A stretch of 64,000 nucleotides of DNA from Filomicrobium insigne. GTDB lineage: Bacteria > Pseudomonadota > Alphaproteobacteria > Rhizobiales > Hyphomicrobiaceae. Of the stretch, positions 43,703 through 53,881 are shown piece after piece. The notes under the pieces were generated by a model. It saw nothing but the letters and a program-made list of their open reading frames with translations, was not told the origin of the DNA and ran no database searches. The stretch lies in NCBI RefSeq assembly GCF_900104305.1, contig NZ_FNJC01000001.1, forward strand, positions 186,001-250,000, in the 5' to 3' direction. Within the stretch, counting starts at the first letter, position 1; the number at the start of each line of letters is the position of its first letter. Position numbers and translations under genes: made by a program.

Positions 43703-44090
43703 CGATGGCCTTTAGCCGCACCAAGACCTTTATGCTTCAGTCATGAACCGATGTGTACATAAGTTCCTGCGGCAGCGACCGTAGTCGCTTGGCCCACGGT
43801 GTCAAGCAAGCCTGAGTTTTTCTTTATCCTATTGCTCAGCACACGTGCGGTGATTAGGATCATTGACCGACGACGCTCACTTAAGGGCGAGAAAACTCGA
43901 CAATAGCTCGCATCTTACTCCATCAACATCACATAAGTGAGTGATCCAATCCCTCAATCGATAATTTAGACAAATAGCGCCTCCCAGCGCGCTCTTGCAA
44001 TACACACCTCTATGGTCTTGCAATTGGGGTAACCATTGTTTACGCGTGCCAATCGATTGGGAAACACTTCTGAGCACCCTATCAAACGTA
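43703..44090. other. AT-rich intergenic region with an inverted repeat
   Basis: About 390 bases with lower GC than the flanks and no supported gene. An inverted repeat CTCACTTA/TAAGTGAG (43876-43883 and 43934-43941) could be a regulatory or terminator element. The same base composition continues into the next gene. Confidence 0.45.
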
Positions 44091-44789
44091 ATGAGTACAA
44101 TCGTGAATGCCGAAAAAATTTTAAAGACTTTCAACACGTGGTCATTCAAACGGGAACAACCGTCGAATACCGATCTTATGTTGAACTTCATCGCTCTTGC
44201 GGTGGAAAAACGTCGGCCAATACCTTTCGTTCTATATTGGGGCAAAGGTTTACGGAATCACATAACGGACTCGGAGCGAGAGTGCCTCGATTTCCTCGAT
44301 CGTATGAGTCAAAGAATTTCTGCGGTTTATGCGCCAGGAGGGCGGATCCACCTGCTATTTACGGACACGCACGCTACACTGAATGGCCATGATCCGGACG
44401 CGATCGATGCATATTTTCTCGAAGTCGAAGACGCAGCCTTATCGTCATTCCAAACCTTTACAACCAGCAGACTGAGCGACGCTGTCGCAAAATTCGGACT
44501 TGAGCCGCCGATAGAAACGCCACCCGTTTCTGATGATCTTCTTATGAAACTCGAAAGAAGTGCTAGAAAGTGGTATAAGGGTGAGGCCTCCGTCCGGGAA
44601 GGCGCGGAAGAATACTATTGGCAGAATATGATCGAGCGACAAGCCGTCGAACAGGAATTTGGATCTTCTATTTTTGTTACGTTTAACGGCAGTGATGTAA
44701 GGGATCTTTTCCCTTCAAATCTACCCATTTTCTATATGTATTCAGTCCGCAAAGGGACGAGCACCAAGCCGTGGTTCATGAATTGTTAA
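44091..44789 (+). CDS. Orphan AT-rich gene, function unknown (remote PvcA/DIT1-like?)
   Basis: A 232-residue soluble protein with AT-rich codon use unlike its neighbours. The first 120 residues read IALAVEKRRPIPFVLYWGKGLR, ERECLDFLDRMSQRISAVYAPGGRIHLLFTDTHATLNGH. This has a general resemblance to the N-terminal core of isocyanide synthases (PvcA/DIT1), with L-A-x-x-[IL]-x-x-[YL]-x-P-G-x-x-[IL], but key residues differ and the C-terminal half is unrecognised. The start is uncertain: the ATG lacks a good ribosome site and the frame is open for 32 more codons upstream. Isolated between pxpBC and a TSUP gene. Confidence 0.5.
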   Translation: MSTIVNAEKILKTFNTWSFKREQPSNTDLMLNFIALAVEKRRPIPFVLYWGKGLRNHITDSERECLDFLDRMSQRISAVYAPGGRIHLLFTDTHATLNGHDPDAIDAYFLEVEDAALSSFQTFTTSRLSDAVAKFGLEPPIETPPVSDDLLMKLERSARKWYKGEASVREGAEEYYWQNMIERQAVEQEFGSSIFVTFNGSDVRDLFPSNLPIFYMYSVRKGTSTKPWFMNC

Positions 44790-44812
44790 CTACCTCAGAT
44801 GCCGAAATGAGT

Positions 44813-45547
44813 TCAACCTCGCAAAATAAACATAATCCCTATTGCGAGCAAAACCAGAAGCATCAACCTTCGGAAGAAAAGCACGGGCAGAAGATTGCGC
44901 GCGCGGTTACCCAGCGAAACTCCGACTAAAGCGGGAATTACGGCAAACAGCGAAAGAGCCAAAGTTGGAATGTCCATAAGGCCGGACAGCATAAGACCGG
45001 CTCCGAGAAAGATGGACGTAATCGTGACGGCGAGATTAATCGCCTGTATCAATCGATTTGGCTCCAGATGCAGTGCCATCATGTAAGGAAGCAGCGGCAT
45101 GACCTGGGACCCCGTCAAGCCTGTGAGCAGGCCTGTGAAGAAACCAACAGGCGCGTTGAGAATGCGATCCCAAGGTTCTCTCAGCGAGAGGTTGGGTTGA
45201 GCGAGAGAGATGACCGCATACGCGACGATAACTGAGCCGAGCACCGCGATCGCAAGACGCTGATCTATGGACGATAGGAAGGCGATCCCAACAACTATAC
45301 CGATTGGTGTTGCGAGGTAGAGCGGCCAGAAGCGCGCGGCAATCTCGCGAAAGTGACCTGCGTTGAGCGCGACGAACACGTTGCTCAAAATGGCCGGCAT
45401 CACGATCAAAACAATCGCTGTCTGCAGACCCACCACCGGGACAAGAAACGGCAAGGCGCAAGACGAATAGCCGATCCCCGTTGTGCCTTTTACGACCCCT
45501 GCAAAGAACAACCCGAACGCGGCTACGGCCAACAAGACCGGATCCAT
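44813..45547 (-). CDS. TSUP/TauE-type anion (sulfite) exporter family
   Basis: A 244-residue membrane protein with about eight spans in two repeats. Family marks: FFAGVVKGTTGIGYSSCALPFLVPVVG in the first repeat and NAPVGFFTGLLTGLTGSQVMPLLPYMMAL in the second. Relatives export sulfite, sulfoacetate or sulfur compounds; the substrate is not predictable here. Convergent with the orphan gene. Confidence 0.87.
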   Translation of the reverse strand: MDPVLLAVAAFGLFFAGVVKGTTGIGYSSCALPFLVPVVGLQTAIVLIVMPAILSNVFVALNAGHFREIAARFWPLYLATPIGIVVGIAFLSSIDQRLAIAVLGSVIVAYAVISLAQPNLSLREPWDRILNAPVGFFTGLLTGLTGSQVMPLLPYMMALHLEPNRLIQAINLAVTITSIFLGAGLMLSGLMDIPTLALSLFAVIPALVGVSLGNRARNLLPVLFFRRLMLLVLLAIGIMFILRG

Positions 45548-45909
45548 TCCGCTTCATTCCCCCCAACGCAACCCACGTCATACGAGTTGAGACGTGATGG
45601 CGGACCTCTGCATAAAAACCGACCTCATTACAAGAGGGAGTATTTATTTCGGAGCGAGAGAGGCATTGTATTGTAGATGCTCACTTGTTCTAGTGAAGCT
45701 ATACAGCGCCCCACTCGAACTTATCATCAAATCATACAAAACCCCGAATAATCGAATATATCCTGGCCGTTCGCCATGGCGTTCAACCAGACTGACGCGT
45801 TTGTAAATTCAATATTAACTATAATTCCGATAGCAACACAGTATTCACTACTTTCAAATCCTTGAGACCTACTTTTGTGAGTTGGAAGTAATTTGAACGT
45901 GGCAGTCTT
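45548..45909. other. Intergenic region upstream of the GGDEF-EAL gene
   Basis: About 360 bases between the divergent TSUP and GGDEF-EAL genes. AT-rich in its second half. No gene or clear operator was recognised. Confidence 0.45.
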
Positions 45910-48309
45910 ATGTCTGAACAGCAAAATCCCACGGGGAGAAAGCCGGAGGAGCCGATCAATATTGGCCCTGCCGACGATCGCAGCGCGGTGAGTGCTGATC
46001 TGTCACGCCCAGACCCCTCGACATCAGGCGGAGTGGCTCGCTCGCGGAGCAAATCAAATCTCGCGAGCAATTTCGTTAAGGCAGCTTGGCGCGGGCCAAC
46101 CTTTCTCGGTCTTGCAATGGTGGCTGTGATTTGGGGCGGCCTCGTCATGCGCGACTACGAGGCGTCCTCAAGCGCCTACGCAGAAACGCGAAGGATCCAG
46201 GACAACATCATCCGACTGTTCGAGGAGAACGTCCTACGCTCGATCAAGGAAGTCGACAAATCTGTGCTGTATATGCGCCGCGTGATCGAGAACAACTACA
46301 GTTCGGTCGACTTGCACAATCTTGTAGCCAGTAAAGACATCCTGAGCGACCTCATCGTGCAGGTCGCAATCATGGATGAAAACGGCATCATGCATGCTTC
46401 AAGCGCAGGGCCACAGCCAGCACCGAAGCAGGATCTGAGCGATCGCGCGCATTATCGCGCGCACGTCAATAACCTGAATGACGAGCTTTATATCAGCGCA
46501 CCAGTCGTTGGACGCGTTAGTAAAAAATGGTCTGTTCAGATCACCCGGAAGTTTCTGAAGCCGGACGGCTCCTTTGGGGGCGTTGTTGTGGCCTCGCTCA
46601 ACCCCGAGCACTTCACGGAATTCTATCGGTCTATCAAATTCGGAAACACGACCTTCATCTCGATCGTGGGCATGGATGGGATTGTACGTGCGAGCGGCGG
46701 GCCGGTATCAGACCTTTACGAACTCGGAGAAAACCTCTCGCATTCCGAGCTCCTTCGGAATCTGCATCAACGCAGCGCGGGAGATTTCATCGATCGCGAG
46801 GCCGGCAGGCTCGTGACCTTCCGCAAAGTTCGTGGATATCCCCTCGCTGTCACAATGAGCATCGAAGAGAATGAAATCTATGCCGACATTCGGAACGGTC
46901 GTGTGGGCAACTTCCTGCTCGGCCTCATCCTAACGCTGGGCATTGGCGCCGCTGTCGCACGAAACGTGCGTAATCAGCTCGAGGTGTCGCGGCTGGCCGT
47001 TCAAGACACTCTGACAACGCTTCCCAATCGTCGTGTTTTCAGAGACGAACTCGAACGCCTTACGTCACTGTTTGGCAGATCCGACAACGGCACCGACCAT
47101 TCATTCGCAATCTTTACCCTTGACGTGGATCACTTCAAGACGGTCAACGACACGTTGGGGCACCCGGTAGGTGACGCGCTTCTCATTGAAGTTGGCCACC
47201 GTATTCGCTCCGTCGTAAACGAGGCTGATCTCGTTTGCCGACTTGGCGGTGACGAATTTGCTATTCTCGTACCTTCAGTCAAAGACCGCTCCTCCGCAGA
47301 AGCGTTGGCGCAGACCTTAATCAAGGTTATCACGCAGCCCTTCGAGGTTGAGGGCCATACGATCGTTGTCACTGCTAGTGTGGGCATCGCGATTGGCTCT
47401 GAGAGCGGACTAGATCCTGACGAATTAATGATCGCATCCGACCTTGCGCTGTATGCCGCAAAGACGGGTGGTCGCCGGACATATCGCTTCTTCCACAAAG
47501 AGATGGCGGATGAGATTGAGGTGCGGCGTCGGCTCGAGTTGGAGCTTCGCAGTGTGCTGGAGCAAGACCAGCTTGAACTCCATTATCAACCGATCGTCGA
47601 TCTCCGTCAGAACAAGATCTGCGGCTTCGAAGCGCTGATGCGGTGGCGCCATCCTAAGAAGGGGCTAATTCCACCGGATCAGTTCATCAGCGTTGCCGAA
47701 GAAACGGGACTAATCGTTCCGATGGGTGCCTGGGCATTGCGCGAGGCATGCAAGCAAGCGGCGCAGTGGCCAAACGATATCAAGATTGCCGTCAATCTTT
47801 CCGCTGAGCAGTTCAAAGATCCTAATCTCTTTGAGACGGTCCTTGATGCTGTTTTCGAGGCTGGCATCAGCCCGGGACGACTGGAACTCGAGATCACCGA
47901 GTCTCTGCTTTTGGATGACAGTACCGATACTTTGGCAATCCTGCACAAGCTCCGCAAAGCAGGCATTCGGACAGCAATGGATGATTTCGGAACGGGATAC
48001 TCGTCGTTGGCTTACTTGATGAGTTTTCCCTTCGACAAGATCAAGATCGACCGTTCCTTTGTCTCTGAACTCAACAAGCGTCCAGAACACAACGTCATTG
48101 TCCGCGCGATCATCAAGATCGGTCGAGTGTTCAATATGACGGTGACGGGCGAGGGAGTCGAAACCGCGCAGCAGTTCAAATACTTGCGCACGCTCGGCTG
48201 TCTGGAAGCTCAGGGTTATCACATCAGCCGTCCGTTGCCAGCAGGCGAACTCGAACCGCTCTTCGCCAAATGGAACAGCAAGACATCGAGCACTTCGAGC
48301 GTCGCCTGA
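45910..48309 (+). CDS. Membrane GGDEF-EAL protein with periplasmic sensor
   Basis: A 799-residue c-di-GMP protein. A membrane span at about 62-79 precedes a PDC/dCache-like periplasmic domain (residues 80-330), a second span near 340-357, then GGDEF (LGGDEFAI intact, about 365-525) and EAL (about 540-790). The EAL site looks complete: FEALMRW, NLSAEQF, ELEITESLL, MDDFGTGYSSLAYL, KIDRSFV and TGEGVET. It could both make and break c-di-GMP. The GGDEF fold lacks an obvious RxxD inhibition site (the preceding residues are EADLVCRL). Monocistronic. Confidence 0.93.
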   Translation: MSEQQNPTGRKPEEPINIGPADDRSAVSADLSRPDPSTSGGVARSRSKSNLASNFVKAAWRGPTFLGLAMVAVIWGGLVMRDYEASSSAYAETRRIQDNIIRLFEENVLRSIKEVDKSVLYMRRVIENNYSSVDLHNLVASKDILSDLIVQVAIMDENGIMHASSAGPQPAPKQDLSDRAHYRAHVNNLNDELYISAPVVGRVSKKWSVQITRKFLKPDGSFGGVVVASLNPEHFTEFYRSIKFGNTTFISIVGMDGIVRASGGPVSDLYELGENLSHSELLRNLHQRSAGDFIDREAGRLVTFRKVRGYPLAVTMSIEENEIYADIRNGRVGNFLLGLILTLGIGAAVARNVRNQLEVSRLAVQDTLTTLPNRRVFRDELERLTSLFGRSDNGTDHSFAIFTLDVDHFKTVNDTLGHPVGDALLIEVGHRIRSVVNEADLVCRLGGDEFAILVPSVKDRSSAEALAQTLIKVITQPFEVEGHTIVVTASVGIAIGSESGLDPDELMIASDLALYAAKTGGRRTYRFFHKEMADEIEVRRRLELELRSVLEQDQLELHYQPIVDLRQNKICGFEALMRWRHPKKGLIPPDQFISVAEETGLIVPMGAWALREACKQAAQWPNDIKIAVNLSAEQFKDPNLFETVLDAVFEAGISPGRLELEITESLLLDDSTDTLAILHKLRKAGIRTAMDDFGTGYSSLAYLMSFPFDKIKIDRSFVSELNKRPEHNVIVRAIIKIGRVFNMTVTGEGVETAQQFKYLRTLGCLEAQGYHISRPLPAGELEPLFAKWNSKTSSTSSVA

Positions 48310-48455
48310 GAGGTCTACCTCAAGCCACGCTTCATTCAGCCCGAACGGCGCATTTTGAAAAATTAATAGTTTGGTAACCCGCAGGCGGGAAGGTTGCCTA
48401 GCGCACTTAAGCCGTCAGGCATCTGGCGGGACAATTCACGGAGTTACTCGTACCC

Positions 48456-48659
48456 ATGTTTAGCAAAGCCTCCTTCGCGAACGAAACGGCCACAATCGAT
48501 CGGCAGGGTGTGCTTGCTGCCGTCTTGGTCGCCATCGCCGTCGCTGGACTCATGTTGCTTTGGCCTATCGACCGCGAAGCAAGGCTTTCACAGCAAATTG
48601 GTTCTGAACTCTCACGTCAGGATGCTCAACGCGTCCAGACACTCATGCGCGCATTCTAA
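48456..48659 (+). CDS. Small single-span membrane protein
   Basis: A 67-residue protein with one hydrophobic helix (GVLAAVLVAIAVAGLMLLW) and a charged tail. GGAG lies about 13 bases upstream of the ATG, a workable but long spacing. Function unknown. It is 146 bases downstream of the GGDEF-EAL gene and may be independent. Confidence 0.5.
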   Translation: MFSKASFANETATIDRQGVLAAVLVAIAVAGLMLLWPIDREARLSQQIGSELSRQDAQRVQTLMRAF

Positions 48660-48673
48660 TCTGATCGTGCGAG

Positions 48674-49702
48674 CTACTTTGCAGTCTTCGACTTTTCTTT
48701 TTGAGCTAGAATCTTTTCGAGGTTCTCGATGAGCGTCTGGTTAAACTTTTCAGGCTCTTGTACCTGAGGGGAATGCCCAAGGTCGTCGAACATGACGAGC
48801 GTTGAGTTGGGTATTGCTTCTGCCGTACGCGGCCCCAGCTTTTCGTACTTGCCGAGCTCGGCCTTCACGGCTTCCGACGCACGCGCTTTCCCGATTGCTG
48901 TGTTGTCTTTGGCGCCCATGAGCAGCAACGTCGGGACCCGGATATTCGGGAACTCGTAAACAACCGGCTGATTGAAAACCATGTCGGAGGTCAGGGCCTG
49001 GTTCCACGCGACAGCTGCGCCCTCCTCGCCCTGATACATGCCTGCCAACATGTCCACCCAGCGATCGAACTCAGGCCGCCATTGCCCATCGTAGTAGGTT
49101 GTCCGCTGGTATTCCTTGATCTGAGCGCCCGTCTTTTTCAATTCGCCGGCGTAGAGTTCGTCGATTGATACGAACGGAACGCCTTTAGCTTTCCAGTCCT
49201 CAAGGCCAATGGGATTGACCGTGACGAGTGCGCTCATTTCGTCGCCGTACATAAGCGCGTAGCGGAATGCGAGCATTCCGCCCATCGAATGACCGATAAT
49301 GATGGGATTGGTCACACCGATTGCCTCTAACAACCTGTGTGTATTCGTTGCAAGCTCATGGAGGCCGTACTGATATCTCTGCGGCTTTGTGGATTTGCAA
49401 AATCCCACCTGATCGGGAGCAACGACGCGGAAGCCGGCTTCGCGCAACGCGCGGATGGTGGATTCCCACGTCGCAGCACAGAAGTTCTTTCCGTGCAACA
49501 GGACGGCCGTGTGACCATTGCCGATCCCTGATGGCGCCACGTCCATGTAGGCCATGGAGAGTTCTTGCTTTTGAGATTCAAACGTGAATCGCTTGACTGG
49601 GAAGGGATACGCGAAACCCGTTAGCATTGGATCAGCGGCGGCAGGCGATACCGCTCCCAACGCCAGACATGCAAGCAGAATTTTTAGACCGCGCATTTTC
49701 AT
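48674..49702 (-). CDS. Exported alpha/beta hydrolase
   Basis: A 342-residue hydrolase with a signal peptide (LKILLACLALGAVSPAAA). It has the oxyanion HGKNF motif, the nucleophile elbow GHSMGG and a C-terminal DDLGHSPQ with the catalytic His. The cap region (GLEDWKAKGVPFVSIDELYAGE) suggests an esterase or epoxide-hydrolase-like enzyme. Physiological substrate unknown. It is 26 bases behind the SDR gene, so the two form an operon. Confidence 0.87.
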   Translation of the reverse strand: MKMRGLKILLACLALGAVSPAAADPMLTGFAYPFPVKRFTFESQKQELSMAYMDVAPSGIGNGHTAVLLHGKNFCAATWESTIRALREAGFRVVAPDQVGFCKSTKPQRYQYGLHELATNTHRLLEAIGVTNPIIIGHSMGGMLAFRYALMYGDEMSALVTVNPIGLEDWKAKGVPFVSIDELYAGELKKTGAQIKEYQRTTYYDGQWRPEFDRWVDMLAGMYQGEEGAAVAWNQALTSDMVFNQPVVYEFPNIRVPTLLLMGAKDNTAIGKARASEAVKAELGKYEKLGPRTAEAIPNSTLVMFDDLGHSPQVQEPEKFNQTLIENLEKILAQKEKSKTAK

Positions 49703-49728
49703 CTCTTTTATCGTTCTCTACGTCGTGA

Positions 49729-50523
49729 TCAGGCAATCGTCTCGACGGTTCCCCCGTCAACGCGGAGGGCCGCACCGGTGGTCGCGGAGGCTTGTGGGGA
49801 AGCGGTATAGACGACCAAATTGGCAACTTCTTCGACGGTCGCCGCGCGCTGGATGATTGAGCTGGGGCGATGCTCCATTACGAATTCTGCCGCTTGCTCT
49901 TCGATAGGTTTTCCAGAGCCCGTGTCCGCCTTCTTCAGCATTTCCTCCAGCCCATCCGAAAGTGTCGGGCCCGGCAGAATCGCGTTCACCGTTACGCCCG
50001 TGCCCGCCATGCGTTTGGCAAGGCCTCTGGATAGAGAGAGGTTTGCCGTTTTCGTGAAACCGTAGTGGATCATATCGGCGGGAATATTGAGGGCGGATTC
50101 AGACGATATGAAGATCACCCGCCCCCATTTGCGGTCGGACATTCCGGGGAGGTAAGCGCGTGACATGCGTACGCCTGACATCACGTTCACGTCGAAGAAG
50201 CGTTGCCATTGGCTATCTGGAGTCTCGAAGAAATCCTGAGGGCCGAAGATGCCGACGTTGTTTACAAGGATGTCACACGACGGTTCGGCTGCGATGAGCT
50301 TTTCGCAACCTTCCTGCGTGCCCAGGTCGGCTGCGACTCCGCGGATCTGCGCACCTTCTCCAAGCCCGGCAAGACGTTTAACTGCTGCGTCGACAACCTC
50401 CTGTTTCCGACCATTTAGCACCACCGTAGCGCCGGCCTTCGCAAGCCCTTCGGCTATGGCGAAACCAATGCCCGCAGTAGACCCTGTGATGACCGCAGTT
50501 TTTCCGGAAAGATCAATTTTCAT
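49729..50523 (-). CDS. Short-chain dehydrogenase/reductase
   Basis: A 264-residue classical SDR with TGSTAGIGFAIAEG (cofactor loop), LVNNVGIFG, the catalytic serine in FISSESAL and the Y-x3-K motif (HYGFTKTANLSLS). A basic R at the start of beta-2 (NGRKQE) suggests NADP(H). Substrate unknown. Probably first in an operon with the hydrolase. Confidence 0.9.
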   Translation of the reverse strand: MKIDLSGKTAVITGSTAGIGFAIAEGLAKAGATVVLNGRKQEVVDAAVKRLAGLGEGAQIRGVAADLGTQEGCEKLIAAEPSCDILVNNVGIFGPQDFFETPDSQWQRFFDVNVMSGVRMSRAYLPGMSDRKWGRVIFISSESALNIPADMIHYGFTKTANLSLSRGLAKRMAGTGVTVNAILPGPTLSDGLEEMLKKADTGSGKPIEEQAAEFVMEHRPSSIIQRAATVEEVANLVVYTASPQASATTGAALRVDGGTVETIA

Positions 50524-50735
50524 AAGAATACCTCGACATGCATTGGAGCCGCTTGGCAGCTGTTATTCAGCATGAGGCACGTGGGGAACGTATCGGCATC
50601 TTCAAGTGCGAAAATTCGAACCTGCACAATGCTTCTGCAAATGAGTTCACATTTTCGTGCTGCACACGGATTTATGCGTCGAGAACGGTCCCCGTCTCTC
50701 AATTCAAACGTTACACTTTGATGGCGTTTCGCTCG

Positions 50736-52370
50736 TTAGCGACCGACGTAGAACGAGCCGATGAGAGCTAGTGTCACGACGAGCAGTAAGCTCCCAGCTA
50801 TGGACCATCGCCGCAAATACTCGTCAATGCGCTCCGTAGCATCACCCAGCGCTTTAGCGCCGCTCCAAGCCCAGCTTTGAAGTACGATTATATCTCCGGG
50901 TGGGATCATCGGAAGAATGCGTGGCGCGCGACCAAGAACTCCAAAAAGTAACACGCCGATTAATACGGGCCACGTGGCCTTCCACAGCGCATCAAATGAT
51001 AACGCATCATGCGCGGACGCCTGTATCACGGCGGGATAGAGCGCCCACGGTAGCGCTACGACGGCGACCACGATCGCAAGCCAGATAAAGGATTGCTCCG
51101 CGGCCGAAGTCGTTCGCGTTTCGTGTGACCTGCTGGCTCGCAGACACCGCAGGAAGTGCAGCATTAACAGCGTACTGGCGGCAGCCGACACCATAGCAAG
51201 CATCGCTACGTCGCCATCACCCAGCGGGGATTTGATCGCGTATTTCGCGATGGCACCGCCTGTCATTGGAAAGCCGCCAAACCCCAGCACAACTACGGCG
51301 GCAGGCAACAGCACCGTCCATTCGGTGCGATGCCTCGTCTTTTGGGCCACGCCGATCGCGAGGAAGAGTCCGCCCTTGGCGAGAATATGAAACATCGCGT
51401 AGAAGGCGGCGGCCGCTGGCGTGATGGAATTTCCTGTGGCGAGACCCATGCCGAGCACGGCTGCAATGAGCCCCATCTGGCTCACACTTGAATAGGCTAA
51501 AATTGTTCTTGGATTAGTTTGTGTGATGCCGATGAGGACGCCGTAAAACGCTGACACGAATCCGAGGGCCGTCAATGTCTCACCCCACCCCGGCAGCGGC
51601 ACGCCGAATGGTAGAAAACGGATCAGGCCGATCACTCCTGCCTTCACAGTCGCGCCGCTCAGGACCGCAGCGACCGGAATAGACGCAGACGCGTAGGTCA
51701 ATGGCATCCAAACGTGGAATGGGACGAGCCCGATCTTTATTCCGAAGCCGAGAACTAAAAACGCCATCGCGGGGTCACGGAGCGGTGACGTGGAAATCGC
51801 CGCCACGGCATCACGGATGAGGAAGCTGTCGTTTCGCGTCGCGACGGCTAGGAGCACGAACGCCAAGAGCAGAAAGGCTTCGCTGAGGAGGGCGAAAGAC
51901 ACATACACCGCGCCTGCGCGTTTTGCCGGTGGTGCTCCGTCATCGACCACCAGCCAATATGCGGACAGGCTAACGAGGGTGAAGAACAGGTAGAAGCCGA
52001 CCAGATCGGCAACGATGAAGACGCCGAAGCTGCCTGTCATCGTCGCCAGCCACCAGATGGGGAACGGGTTGTCGTTCTCCCGTCCCCGGCGGGACAGTAC
52101 AGCATATGCGCCCGTCGCGATCCAAAGCAGGGCGGCGGCGCCCAATAGCAATCGTCCGGGGAGGTCGAGCGACAGCACCAAGCTAAGCAAAGCTTGGGGA
52201 AGAACAACGGTTGTGCCGCTCTCCGCAAAAAGCGCCGTGAGCAGAGCGGGGATGGCAGCCAGCACCAGAAGAATCGTCGTGCGGCGATGAGATCCGGATG
52301 ACAAGGCGAGGACGAGCGTCACCAGCGGGACGGCGAGCGTTGCGACAAGCAGGACTTCGCCCAGTGTCAT
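50736..52370 (-). CDS. NuoL/MrpD-type antiporter subunit lacking TM5 glutamate
   Basis: A 544-residue protein with about 14 spans of the complex I/Mrp large-subunit family. The TM7 lysine is there (GIKIGLVPFHVWMPLTYASASIPVAAVLSG, K212), and VKAGVIGL and AYSSVSQMG are conserved. The TM5 glutamate, found as E152 in the neighbouring MrpD, is replaced: FYLFFTLVSLS has T131 there. This implies a changed proton path or a structural role. It is the last gene of the Mrp operon and overlaps mrpD by four bases. Confidence 0.85.
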   Translation of the reverse strand: MTLGEVLLVATLAVPLVTLVLALSSGSHRRTTILLVLAAIPALLTALFAESGTTVVLPQALLSLVLSLDLPGRLLLGAAALLWIATGAYAVLSRRGRENDNPFPIWWLATMTGSFGVFIVADLVGFYLFFTLVSLSAYWLVVDDGAPPAKRAGAVYVSFALLSEAFLLLAFVLLAVATRNDSFLIRDAVAAISTSPLRDPAMAFLVLGFGIKIGLVPFHVWMPLTYASASIPVAAVLSGATVKAGVIGLIRFLPFGVPLPGWGETLTALGFVSAFYGVLIGITQTNPRTILAYSSVSQMGLIAAVLGMGLATGNSITPAAAAFYAMFHILAKGGLFLAIGVAQKTRHRTEWTVLLPAAVVVLGFGGFPMTGGAIAKYAIKSPLGDGDVAMLAMVSAAASTLLMLHFLRCLRASRSHETRTTSAAEQSFIWLAIVVAVVALPWALYPAVIQASAHDALSFDALWKATWPVLIGVLLFGVLGRAPRILPMIPPGDIIVLQSWAWSGAKALGDATERIDEYLRRWSIAGSLLLVVTLALIGSFYVGR

Positions 52371-53881
52371 GGCACGGTGCTCCCTAAAATTTCAGGGCGG
52401 CCAATCTGGAGAATTTCAGCCGGCTCCAACGGAAAGAAGCCAAGCAGAACCGCGCCTACCGCAAGGCTGAAGGCCACAACCTCGCGCGATAGTGACACGG
52501 GTGTGACGATCACAGGAGCATCGCTGCCTGCCGTGAACGCTCTACCTAGAACTTTGAAAATGTAACCTCCCGCCAGCAAACCACCGACGACAATCACCGC
52601 CGCCCAAATCCATTGTCCTTCTGCGACAGATGCAGAGAGCAGCAGCCACTTGGCGACGAAACCACCACTTGGTGGAACGCCGATCAGCGACAGACCCGCC
52701 AATCCAAACGTGCAGAACGTCAATGGTCGCAAGCGACCGGCACCACCCAGATCATTAATTCGATCATGACCCAGTGCGTCGGCAATCAGCCCTGCGGCCA
52801 GAAACATCGCCGCTTTGGCGAACGCGTGAGAAAACAACTGAAGCCATCCACCGGTCCAAGCCAGACTCGTCCACGATTGCTCCGCTGCCATAGCGAGTGG
52901 AAACATCAGGAAGAGGTAGCCGATCTGAGCCACGGTCGAGTACGCGACAAGAAGCTTTAGTCGCTGCTGCCGCAATGCCATGACGCTGCCGAACAGGATT
53001 GCGGCAGCGCCCAGGCTGGCGAGCAGTTGCGGACCGGCGGTATGTCCCAATCCGGGCATCGCATCGAACCACAGGCGAACGATGAGGAAGAATGAGCCTT
53101 TGACCACTAACGCCGACAGCACGGCGCTTCCCGCAGCGGGCGCGCCAGCGTGGGCTGGAGGAAGCCATAGATGCAGTGGGAAGAGCGCCGTCTTGGTCAG
53201 GAGCCCTACCGTCATCAATGCTGCTGCGATCCAGGTTACGCGTTCAGGGTGAACCCGCTGCGCCAGCAATGTTATGTCCAAGGTGCCATAGGCGCCGTAC
53301 AGCAACGCGGTTCCCATGAGGTAGAGCATCGACCCGAGCAGCGCGAAAAGAAGATATCGAAGTGCTGCTTTGACCGTCGCCTCTCCGCCCTTGAGGCATA
53401 CGAGGGGTACAGCGGCGAAAGTCAGCAATTCCAACGCGACATAGAGATTAAACAGATCGCAGCCGAGGAAAAGGGCGTTGAGCGCACTCCAGAGCGCAAG
53501 GATAAGTGCCCAGAATACGAATGGCGCGCGCGCCTCGGGGGCTCCACTTGGCTGCGTAAACTCCACTCGTGCAAATATGGCTACGGCGCAAATAATGATG
53601 GCGGTGACAAGCATCATCGCCGCCGAAATTCCATCGGCGCGCAGTGCAATTCCAAGCGGCGGCTGCCAGCCGCCGACGATGTAGATCAGCGGTTCGCCAT
53701 GGGACCAGACAACGGCGCATGTCGCTGCGGACACACCGAAGCTCGCTGGGAAAACAGCAAGGCAAATCCAATTAAGAAAACGGCCGCCGAGCGCAAGCTG
53801 AGCCAGTATCCCTACCACCGGCAAAATCAGGACTGAAACGAGCAGGAGGCCGGCGATGGAAGAAGTCTCCGCGGCCGCCAT
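52367..53881 (-). CDS. mrpD: Mrp antiporter large subunit MrpD
   Basis: A 504-residue subunit with about 14 spans. The proton-path residues are present: FNLYVALELLTF (E152, counting from the GTG one codon upstream), LLTKTALFPLHLWLPPAHAGAP (K231) and AYSTVAQIGYLF. It is expected to move protons in exchange for Na+. The ATG overlaps the mrpC stop as TGATG. Confidence 0.9.
   Translation of the reverse strand: MAAAETSSIAGLLLVSVLILPVVGILAQLALGGRFLNWICLAVFPASFGVSAATCAVVWSHGEPLIYIVGGWQPPLGIALRADGISAAMMLVTAIIICAVAIFARVEFTQPSGAPEARAPFVFWALILALWSALNALFLGCDLFNLYVALELLTFAAVPLVCLKGGEATVKAALRYLLFALLGSMLYLMGTALLYGAYGTLDITLLAQRVHPERVTWIAAALMTVGLLTKTALFPLHLWLPPAHAGAPAAGSAVLSALVVKGSFFLIVRLWFDAMPGLGHTAGPQLLASLGAAAILFGSVMALRQQRLKLLVAYSTVAQIGYLFLMFPLAMAAEQSWTSLAWTGGWLQLFSHAFAKAAMFLAAGLIADALGHDRINDLGGAGRLRPLTFCTFGLAGLSLIGVPPSGGFVAKWLLLSASVAEGQWIWAAVIVVGGLLAGGYIFKVLGRAFTAGSDAPVIVTPVSLSREVVAFSLAVGAVLLGFFPLEPAEILQIGRPEILGSTVP

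Noticed and set aside
53171-53836. Plus-strand 221-codon open frame inside mrpD
   Set aside because: Shadow of the conserved transmembrane gene; the translation has no hydrophobic or domain pattern.
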